60,000 nucleotides of DNA from Acanthaster planci (taxonomy: Eukaryota > Echinodermata > Asteroidea > Valvatida > Acanthasteridae): positions 739,224 through 799,223 of the forward strand of contig NW_019091456.1 of the NCBI RefSeq assembly GCF_001949145.1. The letters run 5' to 3'. The translations under genes were made by a program, and so were the position numbers. Every line of letters begins with the position of its first letter. The stretch's first letter is position 1. Shown here one piece after another: positions 22,155 to 34,595 of this stretch. Below the pieces are notes generated by a model. That model was not told the origin of the DNA and searched no databases. It worked only from the letters and a program-made list of their open reading frames with translations.

Positions 22155-23175
22155 AGTTTAGAAAAAGTTAAACTATAGATTTGAGTTTGGAAAAGGTTAA
22201 CCTAGAAATTTTAGTTTGGAAAAAGTTAAACTATAGATTTTAGTTTAGAAAAAGTTAAACTATAGATTTTAGTTTGGAAAAAGTTAAACTATAGATTTTA
22301 GTTTGGAAAAGGTTAACCTAGAAATTTTAGTTTGGAAAAAGTTAAACTATAGATTTTACATGTAGTTTAGAAAAAGTTAAACTATAGATATTAGTTTGGA
22401 AAAGGTTCACCNNNNNNNNNNNNNNNNNNNNNNNNNNNNNNNNNNNNNNNNNNNNNNNNNNNNNNNNNNNNNNNNNNNNNNNNNNNNNNNNNNNNNNNNN
22501 NNNNNNNNNNNNNNNNNNNNNNNNNNNNNNNNNNNNNNNNNNNNNNNNNNNNNNNNNNNNNNNNNNNNNNNNNNNNNNNNNNNNNNNNNNNNNNNNNNNN
22601 NNNNNNNNNNNNNNNNNNNNNNNNNNNNNNNNNNNNNNNNNNNNNNNNNNNNNNNNNNNNNNNNNNNNNNNNNNNNNNNNNNNNNNNNNNNNNNNNNNNN
22701 NNNNNNNNNNNNNNNNNNNNNNNNNNNNNNNNNNNNNNNNNNNNNNNNNNNNNNNNNNNNNNNNNNNNNNNNNNNNNNNNNNNNNNNNNNNNNNNNNNNN
22801 NNNNNNNNNNNNNNNNNNNNNNNNNNNNNNNNNNNNNNNNNNNNNNNNNNNNNNNNNNNNNNNNNNNNNNNNNNNNNNNNNNNNNNNNNNNNNNNNNNNN
22901 NNNNNNNNNNNNNNNNNNNNNNNNNNNNNNNNNNNNNNNNNNNNNNNNNNNNNNNNNNNNNNNNNNNNNNNNNNNNNNNNTTAAATTATAGATTTTAGTT
23001 TGGAAAAAGTTAAACTATAGATTTTAGTTTGGAAAAAGTTAAACTATAGATTTTACATGTAGTTTGGAAAAGGTTAACCTATAGATTTTAGTTTGGAAAA
23101 GGTTAACCTATAGATTTTAGTTTGGAAATAGTTAAACTATAGATTTTAGTTTGGAAAAGGTTAACCTATAGATTT
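22155..23175 (+). repeat. 29-bp minisatellite, about 35 units if the gap is correctly sized
   Basis: The unit is AGTTTGGAAAAAGTTAAAC followed by TATAGATTTT. About nine units lie before and seven after a 569-N gap. Two unit types exist: one with AGTTAAACT, the other with GGTTAACCT; no intact unit mixes them. Two units have a six-base ACATGT insertion, and a TAGAAATTTT ending appears only with the second type. High identity among copies points to recent homogenisation. It is intronic and has no coding role. Confidence 0.95.
22412..22980. other. Assembly gap (569 N) inside the minisatellite
   Basis: Undetermined bases flanked on both sides by the 29-bp repeat, so the gap is almost certainly collapsed or unresolved tandem array. 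The true array length is unknown. Confidence 1.
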
Positions 23176-26100
23176 GCTAAGGATTGCGGATTAGTGTGTT
23201 TTTATGCCATGTACATGTACAGTGTATATCCAGGGCAAAAGAATTTGAAGTTCCACTTAATTTTAAGCTGATTTTTCTCATCGTAAATGATATCGAGAAA
23301 ATTTCTACATTGTATTTTGAAAAGTTTGGGCTAAAATATCTGTTAAGACAAAAGCAGTCTATTTAAAGAAGCCGCTTCTGTCCCTGCTTAACAAAAATAT
23401 TGCAAATAAAACTACAACGTGAAAAGTTCGAGTAACAAGAGTACCCATTTCCAGGGGGTTATTTGAAAAATATTGCGTCGCATCTACAGTGTGAGCCATT
23501 TATGTACATGTAAGTCATACGCCAGCTATTAAATATGTTTACGTTGCAATTTTGTTTTATGCCAACAGCTTAGGGTAGGTCCGTGGATACACCAAATCAC
23601 ATTTATGATGCTTAACCAAATCTCTAAAGAGGTGTTTTGATGCCAACAGTGGCAGTCCGGCAGACTTGCCTAGAACTGACCTGGTTGCCCACTTTCCAGG
23701 TCAGCTATCTCAATTGTCTGCTGTCTGTTCCTTTGTATTGGAAAGTAATTTGCATATAATACCTATAGTTCAGTGCAGGAGTAACTGTGAAGTAAACCTC
23801 AGGTACCGGCAGAATCTGTTTGAAGAGGCAGGCCACAAAAGAATTTTTGACGAGGTGAATAAACACAGCCGAAGTTTTGAAATGATTTGTATGATCAGTA
23901 AGTGGAGCTTCAGTTATTTCATTTGTGGGTAGCGAAGGCACCTTTTCCGTGAGTGTTTCCAGTGTGCTGCAAGTCTGTTTGTATGAGTTGTATGGAGTGT
24001 TCATTTTTTAAAAAATTGTACTGGAGGGAAATGCAGCAAAGTAATGAAGATATCGGAGGGAGATAGAACCAAAAATGGTTGTACGGAAAGGCAGCGTTTG
24101 GAAGGGGTTGCTTTTGCTTCTTGAAATGACCCACATGTGTGATATTTTCCTCCATACTTATTTTGTGCGGATTATAAGGCTTTAGGGCATTGTGTGAAAG
24201 CTGTGTTACAGGTGTCACCCACTTTTATTACAGTGACAGTACATGAACTTAATTTCATTTTGAATCTTAATAAAACCAAATATGAGTAATTGCAATTCTT
24301 TGAAAACTGTCCTGCTCTCATTGATTGAATTGTTATTTGAATATTGACGCTTTTTAATTGACTCCAGCCCTGACAGTTGCCCACGAGCAGGTCTCCGGAC
24401 CTGACATTTGGCAGTCTCATTTCTCGACCAGAGCAACACCTGACTCTTCTACTCTGTGCCTTGGGCTCAAGTACTCTCCCTGCAGTTCAGGATGTTTTCG
24501 TCTGCTCCTTCCAATCTCTCTGCGAGCAGGTTTCGTTTTTTAATATTGCACTCTGCGGTGACATTTCATTCCGGCGAGCCTACGCGCGCGCTGCCAGGTT
24601 GAAAGCTACTTGCACCGTCATATTTGCCAAGAGTGCTTTTTTATTTTTACAAACTTGTCAGAAGCAGGCACAAACATTATCTTTTTACTTCAAAGTGTCA
24701 GGAATTTGTTTCCATATTTTAAAACAAAATTGGCAGAGATGAAATAATGTCAAGTATTTGACTTTTTTCCAGAAGATTGTTTTGAGATTGGATAAATTTT
24801 ATCGCACCATAGTTACCCTGTTGCATACTCTGTAAAAGGAGCCCTCTCGGGTCATTAGGAACATGAACAAATGTTTTACTTGCTTCTATAAAATTTTGGT
24901 TGGCCTGTTTACAGCTCGGACCCATGAGGCAACAGTTGAGCCTTTGGTTCAACCTTTTTTCTTGTTTGCCTAATATACCCTACTGTTGAAACATAGCTTA
25001 CGGAAGTCGTTTACTGTGACTGCACCAATTTGTACACGTCATTGCAAGCCTTTCAAATTTGACAAATTGACATAATGTAACCTAACAGCACGCGAAGTGA
25101 TGAGATCCCTAGATTTGACAGCTTTCAAGTTGGACAAACAATTTTTTCTTTCTCTCCCAGAATCAACAGAAAGAGCTCAGCGGTTGGCTATTGGCCACAT
25201 TACTCTGAGGAATCACCTGAGAGATTTTATGTTGCTCAGGCCATTTCATGCTGCCTACGGTACCAGATATGTCATTGCACTTTGTCTACAGGTGGAGACC
25301 AGTGCACTTTTATATTCCACTAATGAACAGAGGAGTTGGCGTCGGAATATAGTTTCAGGTCCGTTCGTGCCATCTGAGGTTCGGGGTTCATTTAAGCATG
25401 GAGAATCCTACTGGGTTTGGAGTGATTTAGCAGAGTTGGCGTTGGAGTGAAGGAGCTTGAAAAATGTCTCTGGCTTTTTACATTTCTCGTTTTGGCTCTA
25501 TGCTTCGGGCAGAATTCTCAAGAACTACACTGTAATGTACCTGTCTAAAAATATAAAAAAGGTCAAGTAAAACAAAAATCAATTTATTGTCTGGGTTGTT
25601 TTCCACAATGAGGATGAGGGCCTTTTTATTTTCTATTTTTTTTCCAGTAGCCGCTTAGTATTTAAATTAAAAATGGCCGCCAACTTTTCAGTTTAAAATG
25701 ACAGCTATATTTATTTATATTATATTTATTTTTTTAAATATTTATGTTAACAATATTGATTAAAGCACCCAGTTAATATTCATGAAAAAAATACCTTTTT
25801 AGGTGAGAAGATACTTTCCAAAATTTAAACAAAAGGATGCATTCTCAAGGGAAATCGCAAGCCGAGATGATCAACTTATTTTTTTTTTTACTCTGCGTAA
25901 ACATAGACCCAATTTCAGAGCACTGTTAGCAAGCAGCCTTCTCGAAATGTTTAGCATTACTTAGAGGAGATATGAGCAAAACAGGTTACCAGCTGATGTG
26001 TCATTCAGAATGTACATGTAGCACCAGTTCTTTGCTCATTTTAGCTCAGCACAGACTCATCAGTGTGTTGTTGTTTTGCTTAGCAGACGATCTCTGAAAT

Positions 26101-26609
26101 TGAGGCCCGCGTGGGTACACCAGCCGCCCCTATCTGTAACAGATTCTGCACGGTCAAGGAGAGCGCTGTCAGTGCAGGGCAATGCAGAATTCACTCAGAG
26201 AGCCAAGCCATCGAAACCAAGGGATTTGTTCCTGCATTTGTCCTTTGTCAGCCTCACCATTTGACACAGATTTTGTAATTAACCAAACAAAGTCCTGATT
26301 CAGATGAATGCGACCTAAAGCATTCACTCTAGCAAGTTGTTCTGAAATGTCTTGACAACGGGGATTAATTGCAAAGACATAATCTGACAAGTTCAATGCG
26401 ACGGCCTGTGTTTGCCAGTGCCGGACATTATTTTGCAGTCGTCTCCAAACATCAAAATTTGCTCACGTTCCCATTCATGTAGTAGAGCCCGCAGTATCGG
26501 CCGAGACATTTACCATCGCTTTCTCTGTGGGGCCTCCCCCCCCCCGCAATATTCCCTTGAGCCTGACATTTCATTTTCTGGCAGGTCCGGAAGTTGGCAG
26601 AAAGACAGA

Positions 26610-26623
26610 TACATGTACATGTA
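26610..26623. repeat. Dispersed TACATGTA palindrome tract (representative)
   Basis: TACATGTACATGTA is one of many tracts of overlapping TACATGTA palindromes across the window. Others lie at 1444-1457, 2137-2150, 39167-39186 (20 bases), 42741-42754 and 42979-42992, with many single units between. They concentrate in introns at about 26.6-29.1 kb and 41.5-49.2 kb and are absent from coding exons. They are too short and interrupted to be an ordinary microsatellite. Confidence 0.85.
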
Positions 26624-27289
26624 GTTGTTATAATTACCCTCAGAAATTTTCCGCAACAATGATCACCCGGTGGCGGTGTGTTTGTACGGACACAAACTCA
26701 CCGGAAGAGTATAAGCACGCTGGTATACAATGAATATTGTTAGAGGCTAATGCACCTCAATTTATCGAGTCGGGAGCTTATTTTATTGTACCCTCTCCTT
26801 TGCGTTGCTCATTATTTTGAATCCCATCTTCCGATATCTTGGCACTTGTACATATTGTGTTTGCACAAAGTTACAAACTGCCGACGGGTAGGGGAGAGTA
26901 AGATACATGTAATTGTACCAGTAGCTCTTTTCAATTAATTGAAATTTTACGAATAAATTCTGATTTTGCCAATTTATAGAAGGAGTACATGTACATGTGT
27001 GTACATCACCATACATTGTGGGAAAAAAAACCTCCTTGGAGTCTAGCACCTATCAACAAGAATGAGAAAATCCCTTGAAATTTAGGTTATTGATTGAGAC
27101 ATACCGGTAGACTGCATTGGTACCGGCACATGTAATAACCTAGGAAAGAACAGTCCGATTAAAGTATTAGGACCACAATACAAAATTCACAAAATTAATT
27201 AAAATCTCCCCGGCGCAAATCCCTCCTTGGAAACAGTTGTTCGGGGTGCCCGCTGCTACATCTGACCTGAACCAGCCAGCTGACACCAA

Positions 27290-27375
27290 CAAGCTTGGTG
27301 GTCGAGTGGTTAAGACATCTGCATTAGTAAGCAGGAGGTCATGGGTTCAAGTCCCACCCAAATACGCTTGTGGTT
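27290..27375 (+). repeat. tRNA-derived SINE-like element (Leu/Ser-type head)
   Basis: An A box (TGGTCGAGTGGTTAAGAC) and a B box (GGGTTCAAGTCCC) are spaced as in a tRNA. A TCTGC/GCAGG stem encloses an eight-base loop, one too many for a functional anticodon arm, and the acceptor ends pair poorly. It shares its framework with the fragment at 9028-9095 on the other strand. This is best read as the tRNA head of a SINE, followed by T-rich sequence; a true tRNA gene is unlikely. Confidence 0.55.
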
Positions 27376-30300
27376 TTTTTCACCCCTTCGTGGGCACACA
27401 CTGAATATACAGTATTATAATACACATCGGGCAGGGCAAAAATCCAAAATTAATTACAAGTGCTTGCCACTTTGTGTCAGAATGAGTTGGACTGTTGTTG
27501 CAGATTGTAACCAGAGGCGATCTTTTTATACAGTTATGCCCAAAATTGTTGATACCCTTTGAAAAATGACCAGAGTTGTACTCCATTCTCCCCTACATGT
27601 CCGTTAACTCTGACCTTCTCACTTCCTTCAAAGTCCATCAGGGGATTTAGAAAGATACATGTAGATTATGGAGGGTTGAGGAAGGTGATGCCTTGCCCTC
27701 TGATACATTTCAGGGAGATTGCTAGCCCCGAAAGGCTCTTCACAGGAAGTTTTATTGATTGGGAGATTTTAAGAGGATGGGGGGTGGTTCGTGGCAAAGG
27801 TACACGTACAGTATAGACATGTACAAATGGAGTTTTAATCACAGAAACACATATGTGTGTGTACATGTAATGTATATGTTTCTGTTGCCTCATTTCTTGC
27901 TGGTTTGGATGTAAAGCAAGGCCAGTGTGGGTGGTATAAAGCTGGGTGAAATATATTTGCAGGTAGGGCGTCACTATTGGGTGATTTTGATATGACAGAG
28001 TCTGTCTAATTAAGTGCTTCATCCGATGGTGTGAGGAAAGTAGACGTACATGTACAAATTTGTGTAAGTTGATGTGGTGGAATTTGGTTCATGCACAATG
28101 TACATGTACCTATAGTTGGTGCCTTTGAGTGATAGACGACTTGTCTTTTGGTAGCGTCCTTTCTCCATGGTGTAATTGTACGTGTACATGTACCTATAGG
28201 ACGTACATGTACACAGTACAATGTACCTGCTGTAGGACCCTGGGCCACCTCTTCAGTTAATAATGCATGCACTCTTCATTGCAATTATCAAGGATAAATC
28301 ATTTCCCTTTTTTGCCCTGAAGAGAACCCACACTGGCAGAGACAGTATTGACAGACAGGGTTATTGTCCTACTGCTGTGTCGGAAGGACATCATTTTGCT
28401 TCTTCTGTACTGGTGTTGCGGATAGCATACCCGTGATTAAGTCAGTTCTGTCTGAAGCAGAGCTAGTGCTGTTTTGTGCAAACAGTGTTTTAAAAGTGTC
28501 AAGGAACAATGTATTTTTGAGAAGTCCCCCTCTCCCCGGCTCCTTCAGAGAATGACAACTTTTAGAAGTTGTCGCTCAGACTCTTTCCTTCTGATCATAC
28601 CCCCCCCCATAAAAAAATAAAACCAAAAACCTGGCCCTAGACACTCAACGAAACCTTGTGTTTTCGTGTACGCGTGTGTGGAGGCAGGATCTACCGGGGT
28701 AGGCGGGTTGCATCAAAAGTGGGTTTTGGTTGCCTGCTGCAGCACTGCTGATCTCTTTTTTCATTGTAGATCATACAAAGGAATTTGTTTCCGCTTCATT
28801 AGCCGGCGGGGCGGTCTGTGTATGAATTTGGATATTGTATTCCAAAGGCTAGAGATCTCCTGTTGTGCGAGTAATGGTGTGTAGGTGTACTGGTGCATGT
28901 ATGCGCAGTGCATGTAAAAACGTGAATATTCAGCCAGTCAAACATGTTCTTAAATCCAGTTCATAGCTGATACGCAAACCCACCCGTTAAAATGCTGACA
29001 TTAGTCCTTATTTTTTGACACATTCTAAATGAAGGTTTCATGTACAGTGTACATGTAAATACACACATGTACATAATGTATGCACCAGCTTATGGTCAGG
29101 TCTGATGGTGTGACTTTCACAACCGTACTACCAGTATTGAAGGGATTGAGGCATTGAATTTGGAGGGGGGGGGGACATTTGAAGAGGCAATTCTTCTATT
29201 AAGCCACCTGCTACCCTTGTCGCTTTCATGCCAACCCTCTTGATACCAATTTGTTATCGGGAACAAATTAGATTGCTTGCGCCATTCACAGATATGGCTA
29301 AGCTTCTTCAGCAATGCGGGGGTAGAGTCTTTGTAGCATCAGGCCATTCCGAACTTCTCAGATGCACATAGTTGCATCTCCCAGTGCAGCTGCACCCCAC
29401 AGTATCATCTCTCACTGCACAAAAGTAACAACCCCGCTTTCTTCGTTGCAAGAATGAGAAGGACTAATTTCTTCCCCGTTGCCAAAACTGACTTGTGACC
29501 GAATTTACTGAACACAGCCTCTCCTGGCTCCTAATGCCTGCAAACCGAAATTCTGATCATGAAAAAAAGCTTTGGCAAAGTCTGGTACAATGTCACCCGG
29601 TTATTCCTGCCTCAATGTTTACCGGTAGAATTGCACCACCAGCAGGTTTCTGGTTATTTTACTTATCAGCAAATGAATCGCCTCATGCATAGCCCAAACC
29701 TGAGGTCATTAACACTCTCCCCTTCCTTCTCCCCCCCTCCCCCCCCCCCAAAAAAAGAGGTAGATAAGCAGTGCTGACTGACACTGTACACCTAGTCCAG
29801 GGAGCAACTCTGAGCTGTCAGCTTCTCCACTCCAGTACTTTTCCATTCCCGTCCTCTGACCTTTGTCCTCCCAGGAATGCTCACATCTCGCCTTCCCTAT
29901 TTTTTTTTTTGAAGCAAACAGTCATATTACAACAAATTTTGATTTAGTGGAGGCTCCGATTACTGTTTACAGGTTGTGTGTGAGGTTTTTTTGGGGGGGT
30001 GGAGTTTAGGTTATGACCCTAGTCTGTAATCCTGATCAGCCCATTGTCACCTGGGCCTTTGTCAGTGCTTCTTTGTCCTGTTTGGAGGGTGTATTGTTAT
30101 GCTTTTTTTTTTCTTCTTTCAAGTTTGGCTGCTCTGTGCTCAGTGTGGGGCCTATATTGACTTATCAGGTTTTACCTGATCAACAAACAAACAGGTAAAC
30201 AGCTTTTTCATCTTGACAGAGACACCCTGCCTCTCCCTACTTAGGGTTTTCTTCTTGATTAGTGGGGCGACTATGTACATCATGTATTGTAAGTAAGTGT

Positions 30301-30848
30301 GTTGTGTGAACTGCATAAAGCCCTATTATGTAATCCCCTTGGTGAATGAATATTCATCAGCCCAGCACAGGGTCTTGATGCAGAGGGTTAGGAAAGACTC
30401 AGCTATTGTTGAAACTGTCTGCCTGGCCGCCCCAGTATGAAAGGCAGAGGATCTTTCTTTGCACATAACTGTCCTTTGGAGGGAGGGTCCTGTTCTGTTC
30501 AAATAAATAAATGAAGATTATCAAGGAACTATTTTCTCAGTTTGGTTGCCTGCATAAGTGCGCACATGTATGTATACATGTAAACTTGTTTACTGTTATT
30601 CTTTTACATGTAGGTGTACAGTGCACTTAAAAAGGTGTTCCACATAATTTTTACTGGCTGTAAGTAAACAGCCATTGTGTGCACACCAATAAAGATCTGT
30701 ATATTTTGGATTGTGTGACAAGCATGCGCCAATCACCAGTACAGCATGATATTCAGGCAACCAATGACAGGTCAGCAAGGCCCGGCCAGATCAATATTGC
30801 ATCATCACTGCCTTTGTATCCAAGCTGTCAGCCTGTACACACAAAGAT

Positions 30849-31100
30849 CAGCTGATCTGCAAGGTCACAATGCTTTTAATATTCATGAGCTTTGGGTTCA
30901 TCTGTCAGTGGTCTCCCCATTGGCAACCAGCCAGTCAAGAGCCAGCTGGTGATAGGAGGCTCACACAGCTGATGCAGTACATGTGTGTACCACAGCGATA
31001 TATGTGGGTTTGTGAGCAAGCGAGTGATGCAATGCACCGAGTGTATTGCCACAAGGTGACACAACTGCACAGTCCAGAGAGGAAGAGCCCCTCGCCCCGC
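30849..31100 (+). promoter_or_regulatory. Possible promoter region for sestrin exon 1B
   Basis: Three CAGCTG E-boxes (30849-30854, 30943-30948, 30966-30971) and an inverted CCAAT box (ATTGG, 30919-30923) lie 0.26-0.38 kb upstream of the exon 1B start. I see no TATA box at a sensible distance and cannot place a start site. The clustering is suggestive only. Confidence 0.25.
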
Positions 31101-31231
31101 ATTGAGTGATGTTCCAGGTGTGTCCGAGTGGGACGACCGGTGCAAGTTGTGTGTTACTTGGAAAGAAGGATCGGCCGAGTTTCCACGGTACTAGTACTAG
31201 CAGTTGCTCCAGTGAAGCAGGGGCTGGCATC

Positions 31232-31339
31232 ATGGGCAAGCGGATACGTGCGGACAGCCCGCTGAACGAATTGCAGAGGTACTTTTTCGAAGACGGCCAG
31301 TTGAAGTCGAGGCCCACGTTATGTATCAGATGTTTACAG
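31232..31339 (+). CDS. SESN1: Sestrin, alternative first coding exon 1B (short N-terminus)
   Basis: Thirty-six residues (MGKRIRADSPLNELQ...TLCIRCLQ) end in phase 0 at CAG|GTAAGG, the same phase as exon 1A, so both can join the exon at 34596. I chose ATG 31232 because its context is strong (A at -3, G at +4). ATG 31109 is in frame and would add 41 residues, but its context is weaker; an in-frame TGA at 31103-31105 blocks anything longer. The resulting protein is 484 aa, close to human SESN2 (480) and SESN3 (492). The LCIRC motif recalls the short LCTNC of the SESN3 N-terminus, which may be chance. Transcription of this exon is inferred from frame, donor and phase only. Confidence 0.68.
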
Positions 31340-32980
31340 GTAAGGCGGTGTACAGCGCAACCTTGGGCATTGAGGGTGTGTTATCCCTGCATAATTCTTC
31401 TTGGAAACCATCAGATTCGTTCGAAATCAAGACAACACGTGAACAGAATTTTTTTGGGTGGTTCTTTCAGATTTTCCAGTTATTAGTTAGTCTTTTTTAA
31501 TTATTTAATAGTTTTTCCATGGCGAACAAATGCAGGTACAGCGCTCATAGCGTTAGTATGTTCATTGAGCCCTTTAGCTTCCAGGTTATTTTGGCTGAAA
31601 TGATATAGACACATTTGTTCAAAAAAATTAAATATATGGTTTTAATATTGCCTCTTTCATCATGTTCATTGGTTTCCCATTGTATGCTTAAGAGGCTTGC
31701 GTTTGATTTAATCATTAACTTGTTGGTCCCACTGCGAACAGATGTTGTCAGAAAAATTGCTGTCTATTTGAGGTAAAGCACCATGCATGTATGTTCTAAA
31801 TGTGAATATCTGAAATCTTTCAAAATCTAAGAAGGAAAATGTCAAGAATACATGTAGTATGAGTAGAAAAAAATTAGTACAAGCTCAGATTGAAAGTGTG
31901 CCCCGACTTGGATTTCCGTCCCAGTTGCTTGAGTGATTGGCGAACAATTTTAAGAGGCATGGTGAGGAAAAAAATAAACACGCTGCATTTGGTACTGTAT
32001 TAAAAAGTACACCTTACCTTGAGTGGCTTCAAAAATGTTAATGTAGTTGAATCCACGGGCTCTCATAAAAACTCTGCCTGCCACCAGTACAGTGGGACTC
32101 AGATCTCAGACATGTCAGAAGACATTTCCTGCAAAGGTGCTACATGGTACTGGTACATTACATATGTCCATGTATGTTCTTCCTTTTAAGTGGTATGGTA
32201 CATGTAAAGTATGTTAATGGTTATTGCCGGTTCAACCACTTGGATTGCGGAGACGCATGCGTTAACATGTGACATGCGTTTTTACAAGGGAGGAGCCAAT
32301 GCTGTATGGTTCTACAGTTGTTTGTATAACTGTAAGAGATTATTTGAATTCCAAAATGTTACGTAGAAACTACACATCACTTGACACCCTATGTTATAAT
32401 ATGTTCAAACCCTACCGACAGCTCTGGGACTGGTCTGAAAAATGCTGTTTTCTATGTAAAGGTTTCAGTATTTTCCCTGCCGAATGTCAGCTTTGTCGGG
32501 ACATTTTCTTTGCTTGCCAGTGGCTGATATGGTACATGGATGTTACTGCGTTAATGTCTTTGTCTCCATGTGTGGAATTCTTCCTAACTTAATGATATGT
32601 GTGGCACCATGCGAGTCATTGAATTTGTATATTTTTCCCAGAAAATCCAAGTGACTTTTGCTACTTTTGTTATTTGTGGATTTAATTGGAAAGGTGGGGG
32701 GACAGAATGTCAGCACGTGGACCGAGGGGAAATCCCTTTTCCTGTTTATTGGTTAATGTATTCCAAATCCTGGTGAGGTATGGAAACTGCAAACTCACCG
32801 GGAGAAGTTTCACTCAATCAGAGCCAAATGCCTGCTTCAGTGCAGGACAGCTACGGTCGGGTGGTTTTGCCCAATAGTGCTCTGTGGTTTTCCGGTTCTG
32901 CGTCATTCCATTTCATTCTTTATCGTGTCCGGTTTGCACCTGAAAATTGGGCGGAATCATTTCTTGCACGGCCTACTTGT

Positions 32981-33120
32981 GATGCTGTTTTCAGCGTCAG
33001 TCAACCGTTAAATGTAGGCCCAGATCCCTTTGTTGGAAAGTTCTGTGGATTTTTTATGATGCTGTTTCAGGCATCAGTAGACTGTTAAATGTTAATTTCT
33101 TTTGTTCGGTAGTTCTTTTG
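32981..33120 (+). repeat. Degenerate 77-bp tandem duplication
   Basis: Two units start at 32981 and 33058, each beginning GATGCTGTTT and followed by a CAGTCAACCGTTAAATGT-like block and then a TTTGTT...AGTTCT block. Divergence is substantial, so the duplication is old. No function is evident. Confidence 0.5.
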
Positions 33121-33843
33121 GTGAAAGATACCCTGGCGGCTCATTGTTGTATTTCTTATTTAGCAGGGTTTTTTACGTAAGATCCGGTACATGTAGCCGA
33201 GACTCCAAGTCAGAATTGTATTGACCATCCTAATCAAATCTGGAGTGTAGTCACTACTGACAAAGTACTTGTAATACATGGATATCCCACCCCTATGTAC
33301 TGTTAACAGCAGAAGGCCTGTGTTACACATGTAACTTACAGTGGGGCAGAATATTTTGTTACTGGTACCCGTCTTGAGACAGGATGACTTGTAGCACTTG
33401 TAACTGACTCCTGGCAGTGTCTCATCCAGTCACCTGGCCACCTGTCCCGAGGACAGAAAAAAGTCATTTTGGACAGGCAGTTTTTGCTTGCCCAAAATTG
33501 ATGTTTTGGTTTTTTTTGGGGGGGGCATAAGTCTTTCATGCTGGTGACCAACTCTTCATATTCCTTTCCCAACAACGAGCATGGGCCAAATACTGGTACA
33601 GGCTCAGATGTACATGTGTGTGTGGTAGAACCGCGGGCATCAGAATCCAAAATCTCATCGGGAGTGCACAGGTACATTAGCTTTTATACCTGAGCTGGAA
33701 AAGAACAGGCAGATCTTGCAATCCTAGATGAAAACTCGACTCCTGCAGGACATATTGTACTTCTGGTGGTTATTGTGAAGACTTGATTGTTAGAGTACCG
33801 ATGGAAATTGTGCCTCTCCATTCATTTGATGAAGAAAAAGATT

Positions 33844-33914
33844 GACTGGAGCGGGATTTGAACCTGCGACCTCTAGAATGCCATACTGGTGCTCAACCAA
33901 CTGAGCTACCAGCC
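33844..33914 (-). pseudogene. tRNA-Ala(GGC)-like pseudogene or SINE head
   Basis: On the minus strand the D arm (GCTCAGTTGGTTGAGC) and the T arm (GCAGGTTCAAATCCCGC, one mismatch) are clear. A seven-base loop ATGGCAT gives U33 and a nominal GGC (Ala) anticodon. The anticodon stem has two mismatches, the acceptor has a U-U pair, and one base is missing between acceptor and D arm. These defects argue for a pseudogene or a tRNA-derived SINE rather than a working tRNA. Confidence 0.55.
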
Positions 33915-34595
33915 CCGTTGACAGTTCTTACCATTTGTCAGTGTCTGTGGGGGAGAGGACTACTGACATCTGAACTTCAGGGCCCACTCTCTGTTATTCC
34001 CATCTCAAATTTTTGCTTTTTGCTTGAAACCGCAAGTTGATGCCAATGGATCCATATTTTCCTACATGATGCAATCCTTCTTTAAAATGCGCTTGTCGTG
34101 GCCACGATCTGCATGATCGGAACCCGGACCTAGAAAGTGATTATAAATCACACACTCTTTTGGGAAGGGGGAGAGGTCAAGTATTGGGGCACTGAACCTT
34201 GCAAATTTCTTGTCTGCACGATTCCCTGAGATGATGCAAGGGCCTGTTAATTATTAAGTCGTTTTCTGATGTTTGTACATAAAGCCCCATTGAAAACTCG
34301 GCCGGATAATCATGTCATTTCTGCACCTGCACAGATTGGGTAAACGAAAAATGTTCAGTTGCTTCAGTTCGAATGTTTGAAAGAGTGCAGTTTATCGGAC
34401 TTCCTCGAGCAGACATTGTGTATTCTGAATTTTATTTTGAAACTCACCGGATAGTACTGCGATGATATCTTCTGTGTTGATACTCAAACCTGCTTCTATT
34501 GGTAACTAGCCAAACCACAGAGATATGCTTACATTCACAGATAGCCTTCAAAGAAACACTTTATCAACAAGTTTTCCCCCTCTTTTTGTAAACAG

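Larger units (their letters stand above)
19954..34595 (+). other. First large sestrin intron (14.6 kb), containing exon 1B
   Basis: It holds the (TA)n tract, the 29-bp minisatellite with its gap, a SINE-like repeat (27290), dense TACATGTA tracts (notably 26610-28210), exon 1B (31232-31339), a 77-bp degenerate tandem duplication (32981-33120) and a tRNA-like pseudogene (33844-33914). Apart from exon 1B, none of the open frames (for example 24377-24742 or 25097-25450) has paired splice sites with matching phase or resembles a family. Confidence 0.8.

Noticed and set aside
22396-22998. 200-codon open frame across the minisatellite gap
   Set aside because: Almost entirely N; not a gene.
24377-24742. 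121-codon open frame within the first sestrin intron
   Set aside because: Low-complexity composition, no matching splice sites or homology.
25097-25450. 117-codon open frame in the same intron
   Set aside because: No recognisable domain and no donor at its end; taken as chance.
31106-31231. Longer start for exon 1B at ATG 31109
   Set aside because: Open and possible, but ATG 31232 has much stronger start context; kept only as an alternative.
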